A stretch of 64,000 nucleotides of DNA from Rhyacophila brunnea. Taxonomy: Eukaryota > Arthropoda > Insecta > Trichoptera > Rhyacophilidae. Shown here in pieces: positions 1 through 10,431 of this stretch; within the stretch, counting starts at the first letter, position 1, and each line of letters begins with the position of its first letter. The stretch covers positions 682,001-746,000 of the forward strand of contig JAGYXB010000962.1 of the NCBI GenBank assembly GCA_022495005.1, in the 5' to 3' direction. The translations under genes were made by a program, and so were the position numbers. Under the pieces are notes generated by a model, which saw only the letters and a program-made list of their open reading frames with translations, ran no database searches and was not told the DNA's origin.

Positions 1-75
1 TTGCCCGAAAAAGCGTTTTCCGTGTTATAATTTTCTCTGCGGGTTGTATGACCAAAAGTCTAAAGGATCCGTTGA

Positions 76-299
76 AGGCAAATCGGATCATATGGGCCTC
101 CACAGAGTAAAGGTTTGCATTAACAAATTTTATTTTTACGAGAAATGGATGTCAGCCACTTGCTCAACCTATTAGGTACATACCCTGACTCACACATTAA
201 TTGCATTGAATAACAATATGTGTACTTGCCAGACCCAGGATTTGAACCTGGGACCCACGGCGTAATAGTCCAACGCTTAAGCCGCGCGGCCACCGTGGG
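76..299 (-). mobile_element. tRNA-derived SINE, family 1, copy a
   Basis: Read on the minus strand this begins with a tRNA-like head (GGTGGCCGCGCGGC as A-box region, GGTTCAAATCC as B box) and continues into a body ending in CTCTGTGGAGGCCCATATGA. The same head, body and 3' end recur on the plus strand at 7197-7444, which is what defines the family. The B box has one change from the canonical GGTTCGAATCC, so transcription by RNA polymerase III is doubtful for this copy. No clear poly-A tail or target duplication was seen; similarity to copy b fades near position 76. Confidence 0.85.
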
Positions 300-686
300 T
301 GTTCCTTGATTATGAATTAATAATCCGTACGTTTGGTTATCCACGAGATTCTCAACATTCGCCTCTCGGCACTACATTTTAAAAGCGTCTAACAAATCGG
401 AAGGCAAGATCTATTAGGTATATCTTGTGTGTATATCTATCAGTATAGGTACCTATATTATTTTAAGACGATACCTATCTGCCGGTTTAATAATATCTAA
501 TAGTACATTACTTCGCTTATAGAATTTGTGGAATCGAATCATAATAATTTAAATAAACAGCCGGGAAATATTAAAATAAACACTTCACATAAATTAAACC
601 AAATAATAATATCCGCCACTGAAAATATGCATCAGAGTCAGACAATACGTGAACGTACATAGTGTCTGAAGATGTGACAAAAAAAC
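300..686. other. No recognisable feature
   Basis: AT-rich sequence between the SINE and the first hAT MITE. No open frame, repeat partner or RNA signal was recognised. Confidence 0.5.
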
Positions 687-1898
687 CAGTGATGAAGGGT
701 AGAAGTAGGCTGTTAAGATCAGACATAAATAGTGCACACTAAACATAGTCAGTCATACTTATTTGTTTTCATTGGACTAATAATACAAATTGCAGATAGT
801 GCTGGTTAGTTTTTAAAAATCAGTGAAACCCTGCATAAACCAAACCATAATAGTTTTGGTGTGCTATGGGCCATCCGACAAAAATAGAGTAGGTACACTT
901 TTTTAGCCATATTTATTTGTTTTCGTTAAATTAAAAGACATATTACAGATGGTGATGGTCAGTGTTTTTAAAATCTATAAAATGGCCTACGCCGACATAA
1001 CCGACAAAAAATATTCTTCCACCTACAAAATTTGTATGGTTTAAAGGCATAAATTTAGATATTTAATAGATAAACAAATATGTACTTTTTAACAATTATC
1101 TGTACATAACAATGACATATTAAATGGACAACTCATTTCATACCCGGCGCGCACGAGAAATTGTGCATGAAAGTCATTCACAGATGTATAGGTAGATGTC
1201 ACGTGACCATATGACGTTCCGTTTCCATTATGCGATACAAGCTTCGAGAATTTATAGTAATATCACCTTTATTGTAATGGCGTATTAGTGTCATGACTCA
1301 TTGCGTTAGAAACAGATTCTCGGTTACTTACGACTTCTCGGAGATTAGACGCAAGTGAGCCCAGCGCATCACAGGCGACTGTCCAATGGTTTCTGTCATT
1401 CAATTGCATTGAATAAACATTATCTTAAAATGGCATTTTATAAATAATAAATAATACTAACACATGAAAAGTGATATCCCATCTTTCTTGGAGTGTTTAG
1501 TAGATTTTTTACAATTTTTAACTAGGCACATTGGCATTTTGTAACACAATAATAACGGTGGAGTCGAAACCCGGCAGTCAGAAATTTTGTATGGGCAGAC
1601 CCAGCGGTGTCGCCAGACCGCTTGCAAGCAGAATGTTCATTTGAGCGTAGGACACCGATATTAAAATATGAATTTCGCCATCCGGCAGACCCGACACAAA
1701 GTGAGTGTCATTTTATTTTCTAGATATTAGTACATAATGGCTTGGTTACGCAGGGTTTAACTGAATTATAAAAAACTAACCAACACTATCTGCAATCTGT
1801 AGTCTTAGTTCAATGAAAACAAATACGCATGACTGGCAAAGTTTATTGTGCACTATTTATGTCGGATCTTAACAGCCTACTTCCACCCTTCGCTACTG
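687..1898 (+). repeat. hAT-type MITE, family C, copy 1 (interrupted)
   Basis: Ends are inverted repeats of each other over about 100 bp: the left end starts CAGTGATGAAGGGTAGAAGT and the right end finishes with CACCCTTCGCTACTG. Sub-terminal blocks (TAAATAGTGCACACTAAAC, TTATTTGTTTTCATTG) are mirrored on the right. Related copies lie at 11576-12096, 28911-29815, 44656-44810 and 52525-53104; the last has an exact 8-bp target duplication, which assigns the family to hAT. This copy is split by another MITE at 1110-1729. No matching duplication remains at its own outer ends. Confidence 0.8.
1110..1729 (+). repeat. hAT-type MITE, family E, copy 1, nested in family C
   Basis: Starts CAATGACATATTAAATGGAC, like the copy at 24988-25429, and shares internal blocks with it (TTTATTGTAATGGCGT, CGGCAGACCCGACA, GAGTGTCATTTT). 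GTACATAA occurs immediately before (1102-1109) and after (1730-1737), an 8-bp direct repeat as expected for hAT. The right terminal inverted repeat seen in copy 2 is missing here, so the right end is probably truncated. The interrupted family C sequence resumes directly afterwards. Confidence 0.75.
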
Positions 1899-2171
1899 AT
1901 ACCTACTGCTACTGATAGAATAATAGTATTGATACCACAAATGTTGAAAAAAATCTTCTATAGAGAATTTAAATTGAAGCAAAAAAGGCTTTATTTAAAA
2001 AGGATTAATTTAGGCTACAAGTGACTTTGAATTACAGATTCATTTGCATTGGCGTATAAAAAGATAATCCACCACGATGAGTAGATAAGCAGCCAATAAT
2101 ACTACACTTCGACATTATTATTTAGTTGAAAAATCCTCTAAAATTTGTGAAAAACGTATATAACTGAATAT

Positions 2172-2440
2172 AAATAATTACAAGACTTTTTATATACCAC
2201 GTTTTTAAATTGTCTGTTGAATCATATAAATTTGACAATTCTAGGTATTAATAAACACTTTTTTTTGTACTTCACACAAATACTGAATAAATATAGAATA
2301 CTGAAATGTCATTTTGACATTTCATATTGATTTCCATAGTAACGCACGTATATATTAATAATTTAGTTGCTAGGACTGGACACACAAGAAAAAATGTGTA
2401 CTGGACAAACGAGAATACGAGCTAATAAAAACGTGGTAAA
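2172..2440 (+). repeat. MITE family B, copy 1 (internally deleted)
   Basis: Begins AAATAATTACAAG, has near-terminal inverted repeats TACCACGTTTTTA and TAAAAACGTGGTA, and contains the family block CCATAGTAACGCACGTATAT. Full copies elsewhere are about 490 bp; this one lacks the right-central part. Five other copies: 21061-21558, 21899-22294, 22641-23793, 32215-32673 and 35219-35712. The superfamily is not clear from target duplications. Confidence 0.8.
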
Positions 2441-3478
2441 AATGACAGTCATTACGTGAGTAAGACAATCGTAATGGCGATTGAGTGATATTAATATGTG
2501 TGAAGTTTACCGACTTAACTTATGCATCATGCGTTTGCCACATAATTTTAAATGTCCTATGAGAAAAAATAACGAAAGTGCTCCGTATACTCATAGTCCA
2601 AATTCTTTCATTGAGACTATAGGTTTCCCATGTATTAAAATGCCACAGAATCGATTTGTTTCTTAACGAGAAAAAATATAACACGGTTGCACAATGCTAC
2701 AATATTAATAAAAATATGAGTTATTCCTCGTGATCTTGTTATTAAATTGTGCCTAATGCGCCGTATATTCGAAGGCTCGGGGCGTCGCAACAAGTTAGGC
2801 AGTCCCATTCGCCGCTGAACGACATTTATCATTTTATCAATATCATAATATCAGCAGCGCAAAACGTGATCCTTGGATATGTAAATAGTAATGAATCGAT
2901 TGGTCGATTGCCCAACGCGCCGAACACATTCGTTTCAAAATGCTCCGCAAGTCGCGAGGGACACGTCTGTAAGTTTTCAGACGGGAATTTATGAACGAGC
3001 TTTATATTTTATCTACAGCTAAGGCACAGCATAGACATTCTATTCATTTATACGTTTGTGTAGGTAAGACTATCTACTGAATAAGTCAATGTTTTCATTA
3101 TTAATATTATACTCTCTGGATATTTCGCGGTCTTAGAATTCTGAAACACTCGAATAGATTGCGACAGTTTTTTGGGTTAGTAAAAAATGTCGCAATACAG
3201 CTTAAGTCAATAAAATATTTGATACAGTAAAATAAGCAAAAAATAAGAATTTATTTATTGAATAAAAAAAAATGAAATTGGAAACAATTATAAATAGTCT
3301 AATGAGATATTAGTCATTTGATTTTGTGCATTCATTAAAATGAAGCTTACACTATGTCAGACAAAACATATTTTCTCGACTACCTCGTTTTAGCACTGAC
3401 ATAACAATAACAAGAAAAAATATAACACGTTAATAATTATTATAAAAGGTAATAATCTTCGCTAAATATGTACACTAT
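2441..3478. other. No recognisable feature
   Basis: About 1 kb of AT-rich DNA. Two overlapping short open frames exist (2481-2666 plus, 2635-2832 minus), but neither resembles a known family and both fall within chance expectation. Confidence 0.5.
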
Positions 3479-3951
3479 GGCCATCCTCCCACGGCGCAAC
3501 TGAAATCTGATGGAACTGGTTTACGAAGGAACTCATAAACTGACCAATGTGATGCTTCGCACACGGCGCTACTGAAACCCAGTTGAAATAATAATCACAT
3601 AACCTCAAACTGTCAAACTCAACTATCAACCGTGTTGTACAAAAACTGACAACACGCGCGCTGCAGTGTTTATATAAGGTTATTTTGATTTTCCAATTAA
3701 CATTTAACCAATTTTGGTAAGAAAATATGATTTTTCACCGAAATCTAATGATGTTGGTACCACTGTTTTACGGTGACTGGAAACTTCAGAGACCGCGCGA
3801 CTAGCATGTCGCATCTCTTCGCGACCGTTTTGAAGCTGAGAGATTCCAGTCTCGCCGTCAGCGAGCCGCCATTGAAATACATTAGCTAGATACTGGCTGG
3901 AATTTTAGTTTCAGTTCCGACGGACATACGTTGCGCCGTGGGAGGATGGCC
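3479..3951. repeat. MITE with 22-bp perfect TIRs, PIF/Harbinger-like
   Basis: The left end starts GGCCATCCTCCCACGGCGCA and the right end is its exact reverse complement over 22 bp (3479-3500 and 3930-3951). TAT flanks both sides, consistent with a 3-bp target duplication. GG-starting TIRs with a 3-bp A/T target are typical of PIF/Harbinger. No coding capacity, length 473 bp. The perfect TIRs suggest a fairly young insertion. The superfamily call is inference. Confidence 0.8.
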
Positions 3952-4102
3952 TATATATTACTTCGGAATCTTTAGCTGAACCGAGACAATCCCGTTCAAA
4001 TCGGGACGTTTATGGTAGGTACCTAATCCAAAATATACCGATTTTTAGAGATATCTAGTAATACTCTGAAAATGTCAAAATAAGCAAACGTAAATAGTGC
4101 TC

Positions 4103-4380
4103 TAAGCCGGCTTGCACATCTAAATTAGTCTCGTCTGCAACATGTCGAATACGTCGATGTGACATCATCGTTATTCACAAAACACACGTTGCTAAATGGA
4201 GCCCCGCACATTGGTGGAATGTGACATTTTAGTTTGAAAAACGCATCTAGTGTTGCATGCGATTCACGCTGCGAGTCAAAATCGCTAGTGTTGCGGTCAC
4301 GCGTGTGCACAGGCTACGAGTCGGTCATTAGTCAGAGTATATTTTGACGTTTCGAGAGGTTACACACTACTGTCGCTAGG
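4103..4380. repeat. Repeat family I, copy 1 (MITE-like)
   Basis: Starts CTAAGCCGGCTTGCACATCT and ends with CGTTTCGAGAGGTTACACAC and CTGTCGCTAGG. Both ends have relatives at 51312-51460 (CTTAGCCGGCTTTAACATCT and, inverted, CTAGCGACAGTCGCACGTAA). It directly abuts the truncated start of the R1 LINE. Superfamily unknown. Confidence 0.45.
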
Positions 4381-4382
4381 CC

Positions 4383-5825
4383 ATAAGGAACGTGATTGCC
4401 ATTGCTGAAAATTCTCGCCGTAAATACGTCCTAGGAGTTTTCCTGGACATTGCAGGTGCGTTTGATAGTGCGTCTTGGCCTCTTATACTTCGAAAGCTCC
4501 GGCTGAAGAGACTACCAGGAAATTTGTTCGCGTCAATTCAAAGTTATTTCACCAATAGATCGATCGAGTTTCGAGTTGGTTCAACCACAATAAAGAGGAA
4601 CACCAGCATGGGATGTCCCCAGGGCTCAGTCCTCGGGCCCCTTCTCTGGAACGTACTCTTCGACGATCTCCTTAGAATTCCGCTTCCAACCGACTGTACT
4701 GTCATTGCCTACGCAGACGATGCGCTGCTGCTGGTCGAGGCCGACAGCAGGGCGAAGATTGAGAGCACCGTTGGCGAAGCTTTAGCATCAATTGAGGCTT
4801 GGGGTAGATTAACTAGACTATCATTCGCACCTTCCAAGACAGAAGCCATTGTCCTTAAAGGACCGAGACGACTTAGCTGTTCGAGACTACCCACAGTCCG
4901 ATTCGGTGACACGAGAGTGAAAGTGTCGAAGATCGTCACCTATCTAGGCGTCAAAATGGACACAATGTTAAATTTCCTACACCATGCCGAAACCCAAGTC
5001 CACAAGGCTGGGGTGGCCTTCCAGAGGATCGGCCGCATGGCTGGTGAAGGATGGGGCTTAAAAGTAAGGGCGCTCAAGATCGCCTACGGCGCCATTTTTA
5101 TGGGAATCGCGGCTTATGCCGCCAGTGCTTGGTGCCCGCGCATTCCCAAAAGTGTCAAACTTAGAATCTCTCTTTTAAGAGGACAGCGCATCGCGCTTCT
5201 GTCCATTACCAAAGCCTACCGTACTACCTCAACTGACGCGCTCCCGGTCCTGGCCGGCATTCTCCCACTTGACCTGCATATTCAGGTCAGCGGCGCTTCA
5301 ATATTGCTCCTCAAGGGCGAGGAGGCCGACGTTGGTGATTTTCACCTCGTCCCTCCCCCTCGGCTAGCTGGCGAAGGAGTAGCATTATTGAGGCGCAGAA
5401 TTAGACTCATGTCGCTCAACGCGGCCATTACGACCTGGCAGCGAAAGTGGGACGAATCGACCAAGGGCCGGCACACATATACGTTTTTTCCAGACATACA
5501 GTGGCGAATGGAGATAACCAAATATCTGACTCCAGACCATTACACCAGTCAATTTGTGACTGGTCATGGTGGATTCGCTGGCAAGCTCTTCGAGCTTGGA
5601 CTTGTAAGCCGTCCGACATGTCCATGCGGAGGGGAAATACAGGATGCCAACCACATCCTATGGGAGTGTCTGAGTATGTGCTCCGAACGGGAGGAAATGC
5701 TCAGGTCGGTCCAACCAGCTGTTGGACCCATCAGCCCGTCCGACCTGGTTGCTACTAAGGCCAATTATCTTGCTTTCAAAAAATTTGCGGCGTCTTACTA
5801 CGGGCGTGAAGATCTCTTCACATAA
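4383..5825 (+). CDS. R1-clade non-LTR retrotransposon ORF2, 3' part (reverse transcriptase), 5'-truncated
   Basis: About 480 codons without a stop or frameshift. It encodes the palm and downstream part of a LINE reverse transcriptase that would prime on nicked target DNA and copy its own RNA. Counting from the valine at 4392 as residue 1: motif A FLDIAGAFD has its aspartate at 19, GCPQGSVLGP is at 74-83, and the catalytic YADD is at 107-110. A C-terminal zinc knuckle CxC(x8)H(x4)C uses C410, C412, H421 and C426, as is usual in R1, TRAS and SART-type elements. The apurinic endonuclease domain and the first part of the RT domain are missing; upstream an in-frame TAG lies at 4377, so there is no genuine start and this is a dead-on-arrival 5'-truncated copy. 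The intact frame implies recent insertion. The R1 clade is chosen from the motif spacing and the CPCGG knuckle; the exact family is not determined. Confidence 0.92.
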   Translation: MRNVIAIAENSRRKYVLGVFLDIAGAFDSASWPLILRKLRLKRLPGNLFASIQSYFTNRSIEFRVGSTTIKRNTSMGCPQGSVLGPLLWNVLFDDLLRIPLPTDCTVIAYADDALLLVEADSRAKIESTVGEALASIEAWGRLTRLSFAPSKTEAIVLKGPRRLSCSRLPTVRFGDTRVKVSKIVTYLGVKMDTMLNFLHHAETQVHKAGVAFQRIGRMAGEGWGLKVRALKIAYGAIFMGIAAYAASAWCPRIPKSVKLRISLLRGQRIALLSITKAYRTTSTDALPVLAGILPLDLHIQVSGASILLLKGEEADVGDFHLVPPPRLAGEGVALLRRRIRLMSLNAAITTWQRKWDESTKGRHTYTFFPDIQWRMEITKYLTPDHYTSQFVTGHGGFAGKLFELGLVSRPTCPCGGEIQDANHILWECLSMCSEREEMLRSVQPAVGPISPSDLVATKANYLAFKKFAASYYGREDLFT

Positions 5826-6240
5826 ATTTTGCTGCCTGTATGATTAGCTTCGTTCTTTAATTTAATAAACAAGTAGGTTCATTTTCTTTTTAGTAATTTC
5901 CATGTGCTTTTTCTCTCCCTGGCACTTTGCATTAGAGTAAACTCAGTAAACTCAGTCAGAGCTCACTTTGAGCGTAGCAATCTAAGTCTTGGGCATCTTC
6001 TCCCAGGACACTCCCAGGCCAATTCTTAGATGCTTCACATCACCAATTGATGGGTCCCGTGATACTCTCGATTAAGACCGAGGGTGGTACGGGGCGGGTT
6101 TGGTGGAGGGACTTTAACTTCAATGTCGCTAGGCGCATATGTGCGCGATTCAATGTGAGACATCGGAACGACGTTCCTAGAAGGTTTGATTTATGGCTGT
6201 GCCGCAGACGATATCGAGTTTAGATATGCGAGTCGGCTAG
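5826..6240 (+). mobile_element. 3' UTR of the R1-clade LINE
   Basis: Follows the TAA stop. A segment near 6070-6125 (CGATTAAGACCG, GTTTGGTGG, CTTTAACTTCAATG) recurs at about 56570-56635 without any ORF, which shows it is part of the mobile unit. The 3' boundary is uncertain; no clean poly-A or target duplication was found. Confidence 0.65.
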
Positions 6241-6824
6241 ATAACGTATATTAAAATCTCATTTCTCTTATACTACAAATATGCATTTTATTAGTGTTTT
6301 AGTATCACACGCAGAATGAAAACCAAAGTAAATTTTAGTACTTATATATAATATATATATTTATATTGAATGTGACAATGTACAAGTTTGTGGATTGGTG
6401 ACAATTTTGTACTCAATCACATTTATCGACCCGGGTCGCTTTCGGTTTAGACACTCTTGTATTTAACTATGGTAAATATACGAAAACCGGATCGCTAAAA
6501 ACCGATTCCTATGAACTGTACAAAACTTTCATGGATGAGAATTTATATTCCACCGAGTAGGTATACACTATACAGATACACGGTCGATAGTAGTGTTTCG
6601 ATAAAAGTTTTGAATGAAATATATTTTCCATAACAGGTCATTCATAACACAATATTGACAATAAAACACAAATTTTCATTTGCCATTTCTCTGAAGATGT
6701 TGCTCAGACACAAACAAAAACAGTTCGTAGAAAATTTAAAAGAACACACGAAAAAATGATTTTCGATGCTTGCAAACAAAAAAAATATTATTAATATTTC
6801 TGTTGACTGTCAGGTCGCGCCTCT
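6241..6824. other. No recognisable feature; AT dinucleotide tract
   Basis: AT-rich; holds a short imperfect (TA)n tract around 6345-6370. Nothing else recognised. Confidence 0.5.
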
Positions 6825-6828
6825 CCTT

Positions 6829-6920
6829 TAAAGGCATTGCCAGCGTGGGAATCGAACCGCTCGCCTCTCAATAGAAAGTGTTATTTAACTTTTACGCCGC
6901 GGAGCAGATATCCCTCCACT
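6829..6920 (-). mobile_element. tRNA-like SINE head remnant
   Basis: On the minus strand GGTTCGATTCCCAC matches a pol III B box and is preceded at suitable distance by CTCCGCGGCGTAAAAGTT, an imperfect A-box region. No second copy was found here, so this is a single weak tRNA-derived remnant. Confidence 0.4.
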
Positions 6921-7196
6921 CGCTCACTTACTTTTGCGCTAACGAGAAAGTTTAACAGTCGAGAGGTCTACTTATGAGCCAACCAGAAAGGCAAAGTGGA
7001 GGATTTTCATTACGATTCATGGAAGCTGGTTTTAATACCAGTAGTGAATATGAGATAGCTTACAAATGAAATGATTGGTTGAAATGAGCAATGCTACATT
7101 TTATTACGCTCAACTAAGAGAAACAATTTCAAAAACTGGTAGCAAGAATATAAACACTGAAACGATGTCAATATGGCATTGTTTTTTTATTAATTA

Positions 7197-7444
7197 CCAC
7201 GGTGGCCGCGCGGCATAAGCGTTGGACTACAAAGCCGTGGGTCCCAGGTTCGAATCCTGGGTCTGGCAAGTACAAAAATTGTTTTTCAATTTGTGTGTGT
7301 CAGGGTATGGACCTAATAGGTTGAGCAAGTGGCTGACATCCATTTCTCGTAAAAAACAAAATCTGTCAATACAAACCTCTACTCTGTGGAGGCCCATATG
7401 ATCCTATCAGGATCGGACATGGTCGAAAAAAAAAAAAAAAAAAA
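7197..7444 (+). mobile_element. tRNA-derived SINE, family 1, copy b (full length)
   Basis: tRNA-like head with GGTGGCCGCGCGGC and a perfect B box GGTTCGAATCC, a body shared with copy a, and an 18-base poly-A tail ending near 7444. The A box departs from consensus at one position. The poly-A indicates LINE-machinery retroposition. Divergence from copy a is modest. Confidence 0.9.
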
Positions 7445-7541
7445 TATAAGTACCAACATTCGAAATGAACTCACTTAGTTTTAGTAAATCACCAAATAAA
7501 AGTATCAAGTACCTACCAACTAAATAAAATACTGTCGGATA

Positions 7542-7732
7542 AGGCGGCTTTCGTGGTGCAGTGGGTAAAGCGGTGGCCTTCCACCCGAGAGCTCTGGGTT
7601 CGATTCCCCGTCATGACAAAAACATTTATGTGTTTTTCTCAAAGCCTGGGTGTTTTTGATTGTTCAAAATTACTAACAACCACCTTGTACGAAAAAGCAA
7701 GGACATGGTTATTAATAATTCTAAAAAAAAAA
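7542..7732 (+). mobile_element. tRNA-derived SINE, family 2, copy a
   Basis: Head AGGCGGCTTTCGTGGTGCAG has a perfect A box (TGGTGCAGTGG) and B box GGTTCGATTCC. The body includes AAAGCCTGGGTGTTT and GCAAGGACATGGTTATTAAT, then an A tail. CTGTCGG flanks both sides, a short target duplication. Copies b and c are at 24718-24906 and 42740-42933. Confidence 0.9.
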
Positions 7733-7929
7733 TCTGTCGGGTTGATGGTTTTTTAAAAGTCATGATAATAATCCTATACGGTGTTTAAATATATGAATAA
7801 AAAACTTCAAGTAAAAAACGCAATTTGTTATCATTTCCGAAAAGGACTGACTAATCATTTCTTTCACATTTTTACGCGTTATACCCTAATTATGTTCTCA
7901 ACTTTATCCCATATCAAAAATAATGGATC

Positions 7930-8079
7930 TTGTCTGTTTAGCGGAAGCCAGCGGCAAACAAATTTTGAAAATATCTGGATTATTTGTTAGGTTAGGTTGT
8001 TAGGTTATTCTTGAGTTTTGCCGAAATCGGTTATGAAAATAAAATTGCCGTTGTTCCCGTTCTTCCAGTAAACAGACTT
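7930..8079. repeat. Fold-back element, family G, copy 1 (short)
   Basis: Ends TTGTCTGTTTAGCGGAAG and CTTCCAGTAAACAGACTTG are inverted repeats. Next comes the family block GCGGCAAACAAATTTTGAAA, then CTGGATTATTTGTTAGGTTA. Related longer copies at 18721-20463 and 26946-27958. The centre carries AGGTT units that resemble the insect telomere repeat. Confidence 0.65.
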
Positions 8080-9004
8080 GTACCAAAATAATAAATGTAT
8101 ATTCAAGTGATTCAAAATTATTATTGTGTAGGTATAACTGAAGAAATATTAGAGCGTGCCACGGCTTGGAAAAAAATCCCGGGTCAACGACCCGGGAGCT
8201 GTCCGGCAAAACTACACCACTAAAAATATCGCAGCAATATTCTGGACATATTCTAGATTTGGGGCTAAATTTGTGGAAGTTAATGTTATAGTGTTGTTAA
8301 ACGAAATTCTTACAAGTAATATTGATCTTAATTATAATAATAACTAATTTTTTCTTCTTCTTTTCTTTGGCGGAAAAACATAAAAAACAATATTGCGTTT
8401 TAGTAGGTACCTACTTCACACTTTTTATAACATTTTCAAAATTGAACGTGTCCTTAAAAACTTACTTTTATGAATGTATTACGTATTAGGTAAACAGCGA
8501 ATTTCTTGAAAAAAGTAAATTATAGTAACCCATGTTGGCATAGGATTCGACTATGCGCTGAGCGTGTTTTATGACACAATGCGTCAAGCAGGATAATTCG
8601 CAACAGCCCAACTCTACTCCATGAGCCACAATGATACAGCAATCAATCATACAGGTGTATCAACGCAGATTTTAGGCTGTGTCGCCTGTGACGTGCTACC
8701 AGTCAGAAGCGGGTGTGACGTAGGCGATGCGAAAAGCCGCACGGAAAATGTGATTAGAACAGTGTTTCACAAAACAATAGCAGTTAGATATATTTTTTTT
8801 AAATATTTCTTACGCAAAACAGCAGGGGTTAAGTTTGATATACGTAACTCCTTTATAGGTACACATCCAGACACACCGGAAGACCCGACGTATTATTGAA
8901 AATTGTTTTAAATTTATATTTAGTATAATTAATCACGATCACTCATTCAAAGGATTAATGATTCATCGAAACAAAAACGTAGAGAGGTATGTAAGTAGGT
9001 ACAT
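8080..9004. other. No recognisable feature
   Basis: Contains a perfect 9-bp hairpin TCCCGGGTC-AAC-GACCCGGGA at 8177-8197 and a 92-codon open frame (8621-8899) with no recognisable family. No promoter or splice context supports a gene. Confidence 0.45.
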
Positions 9005-9410
9005 CATGGCCCCCACAAGGGTGGGGGGGGGGGCGCTGACAGGGCTCTAGCCTAGGAGCCCGGCGTGGCAGGTTGACCAGATAAGTGAGATAAACACACA
9101 TCATAAATTAGCTTTAATCGTAAAAAAAGCTACTATATTTATCATAGTTACATTTCAAATTATATGATTGTGCGAAATAATTTTTGATTATTGTGTATCA
9201 ACACACAATTCGACAACTCCATAATTAAATTAGATGTATTAAAAATCGTTAATAATTCACGGTATACCTAAGTACCCTTAATTTAAACTAAAGCACACTT
9301 TGAAACACGTTAATGTAGTGTTTCGCACTGCCTTTATTATCCTTAGTGGTAGGGAGGGGGTCCGCCAAAGATCCTAGCCTGAGGGCCCGCTTCAGGATGT
9401 GGGGGCCATG
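9005..9410. repeat. hAT-like MITE, family D
   Basis: Terminal inverted repeats CATGGCCCCCACA and TGTGGGGGCCATG. Flanks AGGTACAT and AAGTACAT form an 8-bp duplication with one mismatch. A poly-G run of 11 or more follows the left end. Single-end relatives lie at 20740-20815 and 31044-31120. 406 bp, non-coding. Confidence 0.75.
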
Positions 9411-9689
9411 AAGTACATAAGTACTTTATAAAATACTAATTTAGATAAAGAGAATGAGTATTTCGGTCCGGCGATTAAAAATTACCCACCTTTGAGTGAA
9501 TTATCATTTAAATATGGTAATGTCATATAATATTAAAAATAAACAAAAATAAGATCATGTTCATGACATCTATGATAACGTCCCGTCCTCTTGGAAATCC
9601 TGAAGACTTTAGTAGATCTGATCTTAACAGAATGCTATAGTGATGGTATAAAGAATAAGTATATACTACTTTAACTACGGCCGAAAAAA
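9411..9689. other. No recognisable feature
   Basis: AT-rich spacer; nothing recognised. Confidence 0.4.
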
Positions 9690-9900
9690 GTTTGCGAAAT
9701 GCTGAATCAGAACGACACCCGCGTCGCGACGGCGTACGCGCGGCGCCGAGTCCGGGACGCCGGCGCCGACACGTGGCGACGCGTGTAATTCGGAGTACGG
9801 TGACGAATAATTCGCACCTCGAGATGACAGGCACACAGATAGACGCGCGTTAAATTGACACTGCAAAATCCACTCGGCGGCGACGGTTGCTCTTGTCCGA
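9690..9900. other. CpG-rich island
   Basis: A sharply GC- and CpG-rich block (for example GCGTCGCGACGGCGTACGCG) within AT-rich DNA. Overlapping open frames run through it on the minus strand (9523-9834, 9675-9992, 9707-9997), but they are composition artefacts as far as can be judged. It could be a promoter or untranslated first exon of a host gene; no TATA, splice site pair or protein match was identified. Confidence 0.35.
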
Positions 9901-10431
9901 CGGTGAAATTTAATGAAGGCACCCACCCAAAAGCCGACAGGCATACTAAACGGGCAATTAATGAACTGAAATAATATGCATAGTAAATGCATTTCAAATT
10001 ATAATATGAGGGTGCATGTTTGAAAATAGATCGTTCTATTTTTCACTAGACCATACTTAATAATATGATATAGGAAAGTATATAGAAAAAAGTCAAATAT
10101 ACAAGTGACTGACTAATATGTTGTATATAAACCTTAGACTATAGATACATCATATAAACAGTAATACGCTAAAACGAATAGAATGTCGAGATACAAAGTA
10201 AAGTCAAAAAGCATGAATAAATAAAAAAATAATGACAGCTGCTAAAATCTTAATTGGCGAAGTAACCGTTATGTAAATTGTTTGATAAATTCAAAGTATT
10301 GAGACACACCGCCTGTTTATTGATTTCAAGGCTGCTGATGACTAAAAAAACATAAGTAAGCTATACCCATGGAGCCATGGAAGAGTTGGGGGTTCCTCTA
10401 ACTAAAACAATAATAGGTAGGTACAACTCAC
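9901..10431. other. No recognisable feature
   Basis: AT-rich; no repeats or frames recognised. Confidence 0.4.

Noticed and set aside
7197..7270. Functional tRNA gene
   Set aside because: The tRNA-like segment is the head of a SINE with a conserved body and poly-A tail; the A-box deviates and the acceptor stem is not convincing.
8177..8197. Perfect hairpin TCCCGGGTC-AAC-GACCCGGGA, similar in form to one at 38140-38160, considered as a terminator or small RNA element
   Set aside because: Short palindromes of this size are expected a few times in 64 kb; no conserved context or transcription signal.
9675..9997. Three overlapping minus-strand frames of about 100 codons
   Set aside because: They overlap in different frames over a CpG-rich block low in stop codons; this is a composition effect.
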